NCBI GenBank assembly: GCA_019449655.1 | Contig: JAHQXD010000002.1 | Span: 102,679-166,678 of the forward strand | DNA from: Ferrigenium straubiae | Lineage (GTDB): Bacteria > Pseudomonadota > Gammaproteobacteria > Burkholderiales > Gallionellaceae | Direction of reading: 5' to 3' | Length of the DNA stretch: 64,000 nt | In this document: positions 34,980-46,096 of the stretch, piece after piece | How the letters are laid out: each line of letters opens with the position of its first letter | Numbering within the stretch: position 1 is the first letter of the stretch | Notes under the pieces: model-generated | Told to the model about the DNA's origin: nothing | What the model saw: the letters and a program-made list of their open reading frames with translations, nothing else | Databases searched by the model: none | Translations under genes and position numbers: made by a program

Positions 34980-35269
34980 AGATCGAGATTCTGGATATCG
35001 CAATGGGCGATCTCCAGACCGGTCAGCAGTTTTATGAGCGGCAGCAGGAAGGGCTGGGCGCTTACTTTCTGGATGCTCTGTTTTCCGACATCGATGCGCT
35101 GCTGCTCTACGCGGGAATCCATCAGCAATTCTTCAGCTATTACCGTGCGCTCTCGAAGCGGTTTCCCTACGCAATCTACTACCGTGTGAGCGGCGAAACC
35201 ATCCAGGTCTGGCGCGTGCTGGATTGCCGGCAAAAACCTTCGCGCACAGCCGGTGCGCTACGCGCCTGA
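34976..35269 (+). CDS. RelE/ParE-family toxin
   Basis: A 97-residue protein with the RelE/ParE fold pattern: MKIEILDIAMGDLQTGQQFY at the N-terminal helix, FPYAIYYRVSGETIQVWRVL as the central strands, and an RxK-type basic C-terminus (DCRQKPSR). Such toxins either cleave mRNA on the ribosome (RelE) or poison gyrase (ParE); the subtype is not decided. It is coupled to the upstream antitoxin. AT content is closer to the host average than in the gene downstream. Confidence 0.85.
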   Translation: MKIEILDIAMGDLQTGQQFYERQQEGLGAYFLDALFSDIDALLLYAGIHQQFFSYYRALSKRFPYAIYYRVSGETIQVWRVLDCRQKPSRTAGALRA

Positions 35270-35452
35270 TGCAGTTTGCACGTTCCAGTTCTCACACTGT
35301 TTTCTGCGGCACTTCCCTGCAAAATAGGCCTTTCGGCATATTGACCGTGTGATGCGTGCGGGTTAGTGTGCGCTTCATAGTCAGTCCATGCGATATGAAA
35401 AAGTCGGCGCGAAGCTGACCCCCTTTCATTTTATGAGATAGGAGTATCCCCA
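35270..35452. other. Intergenic stretch upstream of a small ORF
   Basis: No gene recognised. It contains GAAGCTGACCCCCTTT at 35411-35426, a short string resembling the CTGACCCC core of the inverted repeats at 5062 and 6817, and presumably the promoter for the following AT-rich genes. Confidence 0.45.
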
Positions 35453-35632
35453 ATGAACGAAGAAAACATTCTCAAAATAGTGCAGGTCGTAAAGGCGCGT
35501 ATTTCGGTAATCGCAGTCCCATACTTGTGCGCCGATTCCCGACTCCGCGAAGAAGTATCACGACGTCTTAAAGCAGAAGGTGACGACGATTCGATCAACT
35601 GGATAAACCAGCTTTGTGATGCCGGGAATTAA
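35453..35632 (+). CDS. Small hypothetical protein (59 residues)
   Basis: A 59-residue frame starting MNEENILKIVQVVKARISVI and ending WINQLCDAGN, preceded by AGGAG at 9-base spacing. It is hydrophilic and predicted helical, with no signal peptide. It stands 48 bases before the exported LprI-like gene in the same direction. I do not recognise it; the good ribosome site and neutral composition favour a real small gene, possibly an immunity or accessory partner of its neighbour. Confidence 0.5.
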   Translation: MNEENILKIVQVVKARISVIAVPYLCADSRLREEVSRRLKAEGDDDSINWINQLCDAGN

Positions 35633-35680
35633 GGAGTGCAGCATGAACCACCCCTTTTATTTTTTAGTTATGAGGCGACT

Positions 35681-37024
35681 ATGAAAAAATTTGCAGTTTT
35701 CACTGCATTGCTAATTACAGGAATAGCTCGAGCGGAGGATTTTTACTATGTACCTTTTAATGAGCCCGCTGGATCGCATTTTTGCTATCAATTGTGGGGA
35801 GGAAATACAAGAGAAAAACTGGTGCGTTTTTTTGAGGATCAAACGGGGGTGCGTGTAAGAGGGTATTCTGAATTCGATGATGGTGTAATTTTGGATACGG
35901 AGAAGGGGCGGGTGGCTCTTTGGTATCGAGGGATAGATTGTAAGTCTCCCCAATACAATCCGTTGTTACAAAGGACGCCGCCCAGTAATGCCCCTTCTTC
36001 CAAGAAAGGCTCACAGGCCAAATCCATCAACGATTTGAATGGGCATAAACCTGCTCCAGCGAGCAATAAGTTGGCCTCATCAAATTATCAAAATGACTGG
36101 ACTGAGGCGGGGCCATTTTTTGAACGCAATCTTACTGAATGTATCAAGTGGGATCACATTCCTCTCGGGCTATATGGGAATCAGCGCAGGCTTGTCAGCG
36201 AAAAGAAATTATTAAGTAAAGATGCTAATAGCTTCACACTTATAGGTTCATTTGATGATGGAAGTGAGGATCGTAATGTTTTTTATAAGTCAAAAAGTGC
36301 ATGCGAATTATCAATACCAAGCAAAGTTGACCAATCCAATGGAGTGAAGGTAGTACCTTCGCCATCATTCAATTGCGCAAAAGCTATAAGTGATGCTGAA
36401 AAACTGATTTGTAGTGATGCAGAGTTGGCTGCGCTGGACCTTGATCTCAGTGGCCTTTATAAACAGGCTAAGGAAAATAGTGGCGGTTCGGCAGAATTTA
36501 AAAATGAGACCGTTCGCGAGTGGAAGCGCCGAGAGTCAGACTGTCATTCGAAAGCATGCCTAATCCAATGGTATTCAGATCGTAGGAAACAATTACAACA
36601 ATGGAGCGTGCATAAGAATTATGCTTATGAAAGTCAAAGAATAAAATATCCAATCTGTGGCTCATCCAAACTTGGCGATTACAAAATGAATGAGACCATT
36701 TCAAGTCAGGCCGTAATAGAAGCTATTGCTCAGCGTATTGGTTCTGGTTGTGGGGCATTAAATAATGACATTGTTGCGGTTGCATTCGGTGATGACAATT
36801 CCCTATTGGTGCTATCGAATTGGAAATGTGAGCCATTGGGTACTGGCTGGTTTCATTTGCACATCGTAAGAAATAATGATTTTTCAAATCTAACTTTGGG
36901 TTGCGGTCGACTTACTGAAAGTGCTTTACTTGCAAGACTTGCGTATGTCCCAGGAGAGTGGTCACCACCAATTAAAGTTGACCAATTTCGGCTTGTTGCA
37001 ATGGACTATGCTCCTCAGCAATAA
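35681..37024 (+). CDS. Exported protein with LprI/YecT-like domain
   Basis: A 447-residue protein with signal peptide MKKFAVFTALLITGIARA. Residues about 240-310 match the lysozyme-inhibitor LprI/YecT-like pattern: SFNCAKAISDAEKLICSDAE, then L-A-A-L-D and L-x-x-L-Y, REWKRRESDCHSKACLIQWY and SDRRKQLQ, with the paired cysteines. The N-terminal 200 and C-terminal 130 residues are not recognised. The start at 35681 puts the signal peptide at the N-terminus; a GTG at 35636 would bury it. The gene is clearly AT-richer than its surroundings, so horizontal acquisition is likely. Lysozyme inhibition is only suggested by the domain. Confidence 0.7.
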   Translation: MKKFAVFTALLITGIARAEDFYYVPFNEPAGSHFCYQLWGGNTREKLVRFFEDQTGVRVRGYSEFDDGVILDTEKGRVALWYRGIDCKSPQYNPLLQRTPPSNAPSSKKGSQAKSINDLNGHKPAPASNKLASSNYQNDWTEAGPFFERNLTECIKWDHIPLGLYGNQRRLVSEKKLLSKDANSFTLIGSFDDGSEDRNVFYKSKSACELSIPSKVDQSNGVKVVPSPSFNCAKAISDAEKLICSDAELAALDLDLSGLYKQAKENSGGSAEFKNETVREWKRRESDCHSKACLIQWYSDRRKQLQQWSVHKNYAYESQRIKYPICGSSKLGDYKMNETISSQAVIEAIAQRIGSGCGALNNDIVAVAFGDDNSLLVLSNWKCEPLGTGWFHLHIVRNNDFSNLTLGCGRLTESALLARLAYVPGEWSPPIKVDQFRLVAMDYAPQQ

Positions 37025-37387
37025 AGGCCAAAGCGCGAATCAAAACCGAGGGAGTGGCTTTGCGATTAGTATCTGGGCAGGACGGGTTGAGCATAGCGAA
37101 ACCCATCCATCTTTCAGCTTTTGACTTCCCTTCCCTGTGCGCCGCCGAGTAGCGGAGGCTGGTCAGGGGGAGTCGGCGAGGACTGTCTGAGCGCGTAGCG
37201 CGAGTTCCGCAGCCGCCTGACCGGCCGAGCAACGCAGGGAACCGCGCAGCGGCGGCAAACCGGGGCGACTTCTTTGGGTTACCTTTCTTGGCAAGACAAG
37301 AAAGGTAACTTGCTGTCGGGCAACCCCCGACGGTTTTGATGTTGAATAACCGAGGGCAAGCTACCACATCGCGCGATAGCAGTCCGG
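37025..37387. repeat. Long palindromic repeat (unoccupied IS110 target copy), about 37127-37340
   Basis: This 363-base gap has no gene. From about 37127 to 37340 it holds a long structured repeat: CCCTGTGCGCCGCCGAGTAG, CGGAGGCTGGTCAGGGGGAG, GCGCGTAGCGCGAGTTCCGC, GCGCAGCGGCGGCAAACCGG and AAAGGTAACTTGCTGTCGGG, with CTTTCTTGGCAAGACAAGAAAG as an internal hairpin. The same repeat occurs in opposite orientation at 60141-60332 and is continued at 61541-61560, where an IS110 element interrupts it. This copy shows the uninterrupted junction (reverse complement CCTCCGCTACTCGGCGGCG). Confidence 0.85.
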
Positions 37388-38212
37388 TTACTTGACCCTG
37401 TACAACCTCTTCTCCAGCGTCTTCCCCTTCACCCCATCGAAGCGGTCATCCATCGCGGTTCCGAGCTTGCCGAGGCGCTCGTCGGGGTGCGGGTGGGTCT
37501 TGAACAGCAGCGCGACGTCGCCGTCTTCCTTGGCGTAGTGGCCGATCTGCTGCAGCACCGTGGGCAGGCCGAATGAGTCGTAGCCTGCGCGCGTGGCGAG
37601 CACCACGGCGATGCGGTCGGCCTCGAACTCGGCGTTCTTGTCGAGCGAGCGCGACACGATCTCCGCGCCGCTGCCGATGAGGCCCTGCACCTTGTCGCTG
37701 CCGCCGACGTTCTTCGCGATGGCCTGGCTGCCGAGGTCGATCAGCTTACTCTGCTGCAATATCTTGAGGTGGTGCTGGCGGATCACGTGGCCGACCTCGT
37801 GCGCGAGCACGCCCGCGAGTTCTGCCTCGCTCTGCAGCAGTTTGTACAGCCCCTTGGTGACGAAGATGTAGCCGCCGGGCGCGGCGAAGGCATTGACGTC
37901 ATTCGAGTCGATCACGCCGAAGTGCCATTCCAGGTCGGGGCGCTCGCTCTGGCTCGCGACCCAGCGGCCGACGTTGTTGACGTACTTCTGCAGCTTCGCG
38001 TCCTTGACCAGCGGCGCCGCGCCGAGCAGGTTGCCGGCGATCTGCCGCCCGATCGCGACCTCCTCCTCGATCGGGGTGGCGGGCTTGCCGGTCACCTTTT
38101 CCTGCACGCCCTGCTTCAGCGTGTCCAGCAGTTGCTGCTCGAAGGGGTTTGCGGCCAATGCGGGGGCGGAGAACAGCGCCAGGCCCAATATCCAGAGTGT
38201 CTTGTTGTTCAT
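37388..38212 (-). CDS. M48-family periplasmic/secreted metallopeptidase
   Basis: A 274-residue protease. A signal peptide ends at about residue 21 (FSAPALA-AN). The zinc motif HEVGHVIRQHH with downstream EFEADRIAV (third ligand Glu) defines M48. FAAPGGYIFVTKGL is the conserved segment before the active site. It resembles the YggG/LoiP and BepA group that handles outer-membrane or stress-damaged proteins. The start at 38212 follows AGGAGG; the upstream in-frame ATG would include that site. Last gene of the MFS-CHASE2-SH3-M48 operon. Confidence 0.9.
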   Translation of the reverse strand: MNNKTLWILGLALFSAPALAANPFEQQLLDTLKQGVQEKVTGKPATPIEEEVAIGRQIAGNLLGAAPLVKDAKLQKYVNNVGRWVASQSERPDLEWHFGVIDSNDVNAFAAPGGYIFVTKGLYKLLQSEAELAGVLAHEVGHVIRQHHLKILQQSKLIDLGSQAIAKNVGGSDKVQGLIGSGAEIVSRSLDKNAEFEADRIAVVLATRAGYDSFGLPTVLQQIGHYAKEDGDVALLFKTHPHPDERLGKLGTAMDDRFDGVKGKTLEKRLYRVK

Positions 38213-38223
38213 GGCGTTCCTCC

Positions 38224-38721
38224 TCATTTTGGCGCGGGCAGGTAATCGAAGGGGCGCGCGGCGAGCTTGCCGGCGGCGGCGAATTTAGCGGCCTCGGCCT
38301 TGCCGGTCGCGTAGGATTCGGCGCGCTTCACTTCGGCCTCGTTGAATTTTGCCGCCTTGAGCTCCTCCTCGTTCAGGCCGCGGATGCCAGTGGTCGCGAC
38401 CACCTTGCCGGTGCCGGCGCGTCCCGAGGCGAGCGCGAGCACGCCGGAAGCGTCGCCGCCGCCCTTGCGCGTATCGCCCTTGCGGATGCTCAGCATGCGC
38501 ACCCAGCCCTTGCCTTTCGCGCTCTTCACCTCGTACCAGCCGCCGTCCTTTTTGAGGATGTCGACCTTGTCGCCCGTTGCCAGCGCCGCCACCGTCTTCG
38601 CGTCGCGGAACGGCTCGGCCTTGAGCTCGTCGCCCTTGATGGCCGTGCCGCTCTCGGCGGCGTGCAGCGTGCCGCTCAGCAGCAGCGCGGCCATCGTGAT
38701 GCTCCATCGTGTTGTCTTCAT
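38224..38721 (-). CDS. Exported SH3-domain protein
   Basis: A 165-residue exported protein. The signal peptide ends near LHA-AESG. Residues about 30-85 form a bacterial SH3 (SH3b) fold: KGDELKAEPFRDAKTVAALA, then GDKVDILKKDGGWYEV and GWVRMLSIRKG. The C-terminal 80 residues are alanine/glycine/lysine rich. SH3b domains bind peptidoglycan or peptides. It overlaps the CHASE2 gene end by four bases and lies 11 bases before the M48 protease gene, so a cell-envelope role with that protease is plausible. Confidence 0.82.
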   Translation of the reverse strand: MKTTRWSITMAALLLSGTLHAAESGTAIKGDELKAEPFRDAKTVAALATGDKVDILKKDGGWYEVKSAKGKGWVRMLSIRKGDTRKGGGDASGVLALASGRAGTGKVVATTGIRGLNEEELKAAKFNEAEVKRAESYATGKAEAAKFAAAGKLAARPFDYLPAPK

Positions 38722-40427
38722 GCCTTGTCTCCCTTTTTGTTGTCCCATTCCAGCAATGCCTCGGCGAACATTGCGCGCCAGCCGGCGCGCGCCGCGTCGC
38801 CGCCGAAGATGCGCCCGTGATGGATGTAGTGCTGCGCGGCATTATCCGGCTGCGCGAGGTAGCGGCGCAATACTGTCGGCAATGCAGTTACCACGGCGTC
38901 GGCATCGCGTTCGATCGCCGCCTGCGCTTCCGTATCCCCGGCCTCGGTCACCCAGGAGACGGCGATGTTTTTTTCGAACAGGTCCCACAGGCCTTTCTGC
39001 TCGCCGCGCAGCGCGTCCACGCTCTTGGCGAGCGTCCCGGTTCGTTCCAGGCCGTGGCGTATCTTCTCCAGCGCCGCGGGGGTGATCGCGTTGCGTTCGG
39101 TATCTAGCCGGATAAGCAGCAGCGTGGCGTGCAGGTCGCCGTTGCGCGCCGCCGCGGCGCGCACCATGTTAGGCCCGAGCGCCTTGCCCGTCGCCACGGC
39201 GTAGAGGCGCGCCAGCGAGAAGAAGGCCAGCCCGATCGACACCGGGCCGGTGAGGTTGATGTAGGTGGTGGTGAAGTTGATGCTCGCGTAGCTGATGCCG
39301 ATGAGGATGAACTGCGACAAGCCGAACAGGCGGTCGATCTTGTCGCGCCCCGTGTCGCGGTAGAAGCCCCATGCCGTGATCCACACGATGGACAGCGTGA
39401 GCAGCAGGTACAGGAAGCGCGCCTCGGGGAAGCGCAGCGCGTCGCCGTGCTTGAAGTTGTCGATCGCCGTGGCGAGGATTTCCACACCGGGGTGCATCTT
39501 GTCCATCGGCGTCGCCTTGATGTCGAACAGGCTGGGCGCGGTCGAGCCGATGATGACGATCTTGTTTTTGAATTCGTCTGGCGGGCGCTTCTTCTCCTTG
39601 CTCGTCAGGTCGGCGTACACGTCGCTGAAGCTGACGTAGCGGTAGGTGAACGGCTTGCCGCGCCAGTTCAGCAGCACCTCCTGCGCGGGCGGCACTTCCC
39701 AGCCCAGCTCCTGCGCGATACGCGCCGGCAGCGAGGGCAGCTTCCAGCCGTAGTCGTCGCGGTAGACGCTGTAGCGCCGCGCCACGTTGTCGGGATCGGG
39801 GTAGATGTTGTGCAGGCCGAGGCGTCCGCCGTCGAGCGCGGCCTGGAAGTGTGGCAGCACCACCGCCACGGTCGCCTTGTCGTCGGGCTGTGCGCCGGGC
39901 AGCGGGGTCACGCCGGGAATCATGGAAGGCTTGACCTGGCTCAGGCCGTCGCTCTCCGGGTCGAGGCGCAGCATCGGGAAGAAGGTGTTGTTCGTGGCCG
40001 CGATGGCCTCGTTGAAATAGGCGTCGCTGTCCGGGTTGTACACGTCCGCGTCGCTGAACAGGATGTCGAACACCACCGCCTTCGGCTGCTGCTTCTCGAC
40101 CTGTTCGACGAACTCGCCCATCACCTGGCGCGGCCATGGCCAGCGCCCGTAGTCTTTCGCCATCGCCGCGAGGCTGGCCTCGTTGATATCCACGATGACG
40201 ATGTCCGGGTCGGGCTTGGGCGCGACGATCCGGTAGCGCAGCATCGCGTCGAACGCCGCCTGGCGCATGTCGCTGGTGATATGTAGCACCGTGGTGTCGA
40301 GCACCGCGAACACCGTGAACAGCCCCGCGAGGTAGAGGTAGAAGCCGTGCTTCCAGAGTTCCGCGATGCGCTCGTAGAGCCGGGCACGCCAGCGCAGCAG
40401 GTGGTTGACGATCTGTTTCAGTCTCAT
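38718..40427 (-). CDS. CHASE2-domain membrane protein without catalytic output
   Basis: A 569-residue protein. An N-terminal transmembrane helix (GFYLYLAGLFTVFAVLDTTV) is followed by an extracytoplasmic CHASE2 sensor of about 300 residues (DPDIVIVDINEASLAAMAKD, WPWPRQVMGEFVEQV, KPKAVVFDILFSD-like region, then IVIIGSTAPSLFDIKATPMD). Three transmembrane helices follow and a cytoplasmic tail of about 140 residues. The tail has no kinase, cyclase or GGDEF motif. The start at 40427 overlaps the MFS gene stop by four bases. It may sense envelope state and signal through its tail, by inference. Confidence 0.85.
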   Translation of the reverse strand: MRLKQIVNHLLRWRARLYERIAELWKHGFYLYLAGLFTVFAVLDTTVLHITSDMRQAAFDAMLRYRIVAPKPDPDIVIVDINEASLAAMAKDYGRWPWPRQVMGEFVEQVEKQQPKAVVFDILFSDADVYNPDSDAYFNEAIAATNNTFFPMLRLDPESDGLSQVKPSMIPGVTPLPGAQPDDKATVAVVLPHFQAALDGGRLGLHNIYPDPDNVARRYSVYRDDYGWKLPSLPARIAQELGWEVPPAQEVLLNWRGKPFTYRYVSFSDVYADLTSKEKKRPPDEFKNKIVIIGSTAPSLFDIKATPMDKMHPGVEILATAIDNFKHGDALRFPEARFLYLLLTLSIVWITAWGFYRDTGRDKIDRLFGLSQFILIGISYASINFTTTYINLTGPVSIGLAFFSLARLYAVATGKALGPNMVRAAAARNGDLHATLLLIRLDTERNAITPAALEKIRHGLERTGTLAKSVDALRGEQKGLWDLFEKNIAVSWVTEAGDTEAQAAIERDADAVVTALPTVLRRYLAQPDNAAQHYIHHGRIFGGDAARAGWRAMFAEALLEWDNKKGDKA

Positions 40428-41656
40428 GGGATCCCCGATGGTTGAGGCGGCGCGGCGCCGTGCATCGCGATGCGGGAGACGAACCCCACCGCCAGCAGGT
40501 TGGCCGCCACCGCCACGTAGCCGACCGTGCCGTAATCGACGATATGCCCCGCATTGTCCTGCGAAATGATGAATCCCGCCAGCGTCGAGGCCAGCCCCAT
40601 CGCGAGCGCCTGCGTGGTGGCGTTGAGCGACATGAAGGTGCCGCGCAGTCTCGGCTGCGCCGCCGAGGTGATGATCGCCATCGCCGGGATCATGCGCCCG
40701 GACACCAGCACGAAAAAGGAGGTGGTGCAGACCAGCCACAACCACAGCGGCACCGCGCCGATATGCGTGACCACCAGCAGCGGCAGCAGCGCGGCAAGGG
40801 CGACCAGGCGGTAGACCTCGATTTTGCCGTGCGAATCGGCCCAGTAGCCGATCAGCCGCGCGGTGATTAGGGTCGCCGCACCGCCCGCGAGGTAGACGAG
40901 CGGGATGTCATGCTGCGAGATGCCGACGTTATGCACGGAATAGAGGGTGATGTAGGGGATCACCGTGAAGCCGGAGAAGATGATCAGTGCGGAGAACAGC
41001 AGGGCGCGCAGGTGGTTGGCGTCGCGCAATACGTCGAACATCGGCACGAAGGGATGGGCGCGCTGTTGCGTGCCAAGGTGGTGGCGCATCTCCGGCAGCA
41101 CGCGCAGGCCGATGAGAATGAACAGCACGACCAGCACTGCGATGAAGACGAAAGGCGCGCGCCACTGGAAATGGTTGGCCAGCCACAGCGACAGCGGCAC
41201 GCCCGCGACGGTGGAGACAGAGAACGCCGCCGACACCATGCTGCCCGCGCGGGCGCGGCGCTCGAACGGGATCACATCGCCGATCATGGTCTGCACCAGC
41301 GCGCCCATCACGCCGCCGAATGCCCCGGCCAGGCCGCGCGCGACGAGGAGGGTCGCATAGCCCGGCGCCAGCCCGCAGGCCAGCGTTGCCAGCCCGAACA
41401 GCGCGAACATGGAAAGCAGCAGGCGGCGGCGCTCGAAGCGGTCGACGAAGGTCGCGGCGAGCAATCCGGAGGCGGCGGCGGAAAAGCTGTAGGACGCGAC
41501 CAGCAGGCCGAACTCGTGCGTGGTGATGCCGAACTCGGCGATCAGGATCGGGCCGAGCGGCATCATGATCATGAAGTCCAGCACATGGCTGAACTGGATG
41601 CCCGCGAGGGTGAGCAGCAGGTAGCGTTCGCGTTGCGGGGTGAGGGGTGGGTGCAC
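40424..41656 (-). CDS. MFS transporter
   Basis: A 410-residue major facilitator with about twelve hydrophobic segments. The motif-A-like loop DRFERRRLLLSMFALFGLA lies between helices 2 and 3, and a second related loop GYWADSHGKIEVYRLVAL marks the start of the C-terminal half. The family transports drugs, sugars or metabolites; substrate unknown. It is first in the operon with the CHASE2 gene. The divergent dnaE start is about 115 bases away. Confidence 0.88.
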   Translation of the reverse strand: MHPPLTPQRERYLLLTLAGIQFSHVLDFMIMMPLGPILIAEFGITTHEFGLLVASYSFSAAASGLLAATFVDRFERRRLLLSMFALFGLATLACGLAPGYATLLVARGLAGAFGGVMGALVQTMIGDVIPFERRARAGSMVSAAFSVSTVAGVPLSLWLANHFQWRAPFVFIAVLVVLFILIGLRVLPEMRHHLGTQQRAHPFVPMFDVLRDANHLRALLFSALIIFSGFTVIPYITLYSVHNVGISQHDIPLVYLAGGAATLITARLIGYWADSHGKIEVYRLVALAALLPLLVVTHIGAVPLWLWLVCTTSFFVLVSGRMIPAMAIITSAAQPRLRGTFMSLNATTQALAMGLASTLAGFIISQDNAGHIVDYGTVGYVAVAANLLAVGFVSRIAMHGAAPPQPSGIP

Positions 41657-41770
41657 GTGGAATGATGGCCGCGAAGTTGAGGCTGGATTCTAACGTTTTG
41701 AATCAGAGGCAAGAAATTTTTGTGCGTTTTGCGGTGCTAGAATCATCCCTCGATTTATCCGACTTCCATC

Positions 41771-45257
<3,487 letters not shown>

Positions 45258-45259
<2 letters not shown>

Positions 45260-45280
45260 CCGGTCGATCCCGCGACCGGC
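45258..45280 (+). terminator. Hairpin after dnaE
   Basis: CCGGTCG-ATCC-CGCGACCGG, a 7-bp stem starting at the dnaE stop. There is no T-run, so it is at most a weak or Rho-assisted end. Confidence 0.4.
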
Positions 45281-45431
45281 TTCAGGCCACAGCGCCTTTC
45301 CCCGTTCACTACCTTGCTACGTAGTTCAGCGTATTTCTTATCCGGTATTCCTGGTTCATTATTCATACCATCGGGTATCGTTCCGCCCTTCTTTTCACGG
45401 CCACCCAACCATCGAAGAAAAGGAGTTCCAA

Positions 45432-45707
45432 ATGACACGCCATAAAGTGAAGAGGAATGAGTTTCGCCTTGGAAGTGGAGCCATGGCCAGCATCGAGTAT
45501 TGGACCAACTCGACAACAGTTCACGTGGCCGCATTCGACACGGATAAGCACCAGGTTTCGCTTGCCGAATATCAGGCCTCGGTCGGCACGGCCGGCGATC
45601 TCACGCCCGAGCTGCAGGAGGCCTTGATCGACAGCCTGGCCAACGCGCTCGAATACGCCCTCATCAGGAAGCCGGATCTCCTTGTCCGGAAACGGCAAGC
45701 GGCATAG
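45432..45707 (+). CDS. Small hypothetical protein (91 residues)
   Basis: A 91-residue soluble protein, not recognised. It starts MTRHKVKRNEFRLGSGAMAS after AAAGGAG with good spacing. The middle is strand-like (IEYWTNSTTVHVAAFDT) and the C-terminal half helical (LTPELQEALIDSLANALEYA) with a basic tail. GC content is similar to the host. No partner is apparent; the next small exported protein gene follows 54 bases later. Confidence 0.6.
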   Translation: MTRHKVKRNEFRLGSGAMASIEYWTNSTTVHVAAFDTDKHQVSLAEYQASVGTAGDLTPELQEALIDSLANALEYALIRKPDLLVRKRQAA

Positions 45708-45761
45708 TGCATTTGCATGGAAGCTTCAATCGAGCATAATGAACGCTCGAAAGGAGAGAAC

Positions 45762-45983
45762 ATGCGCATCATTTCTTTGATTACCGCTTCGGTGTTTGTC
45801 GCCGCCAGCCCGGCGGCCTGGGCGGAGGGCGCGCCCGCCGAGCCGCCGAAGGCAGAGACGCAGGCGGCTCCTGCAACACCAACCCCGGAAAAGTTCACCG
45901 AGTCCATCAGGCCGGCCACCCAGTCGAATGCGCCAAAACCGAGGGAATCAGGGCTCGACCAGCCGCTCTGCACCGGGGAGTGA
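45762..45983 (+). CDS. Small exported Ala/Pro-rich protein
   Basis: A 73-residue protein with signal peptide MRIISLITASVFVAASPAAW followed by A-EG. The mature part is alanine, proline and glutamate rich with one cysteine near the C-terminus (QPLCTGE). Start at 45762 follows AAAGGAGAG; an upstream in-frame ATG at 45717 would bury the signal peptide. Function unknown. Confidence 0.6.
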   Translation: MRIISLITASVFVAASPAAWAEGAPAEPPKAETQAAPATPTPEKFTESIRPATQSNAPKPRESGLDQPLCTGE

Positions 45984-46096
45984 AGCTTTGCCCGGATGCG
46001 GGGCGGCCTCCCGTGTTGAGGCGGCCTTCCCATAAGGAGTAGAATTGCGGCCTTGCGCAGCGGCTACCGTCTGCAAAGGGAGGAAAAACGATCAGG

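Noticed and set aside
34643..37340. An integrative element using tRNA-Gly as attachment site
   Set aside because: No integrase gene and no second copy of the tRNA 3' end were found in the window.
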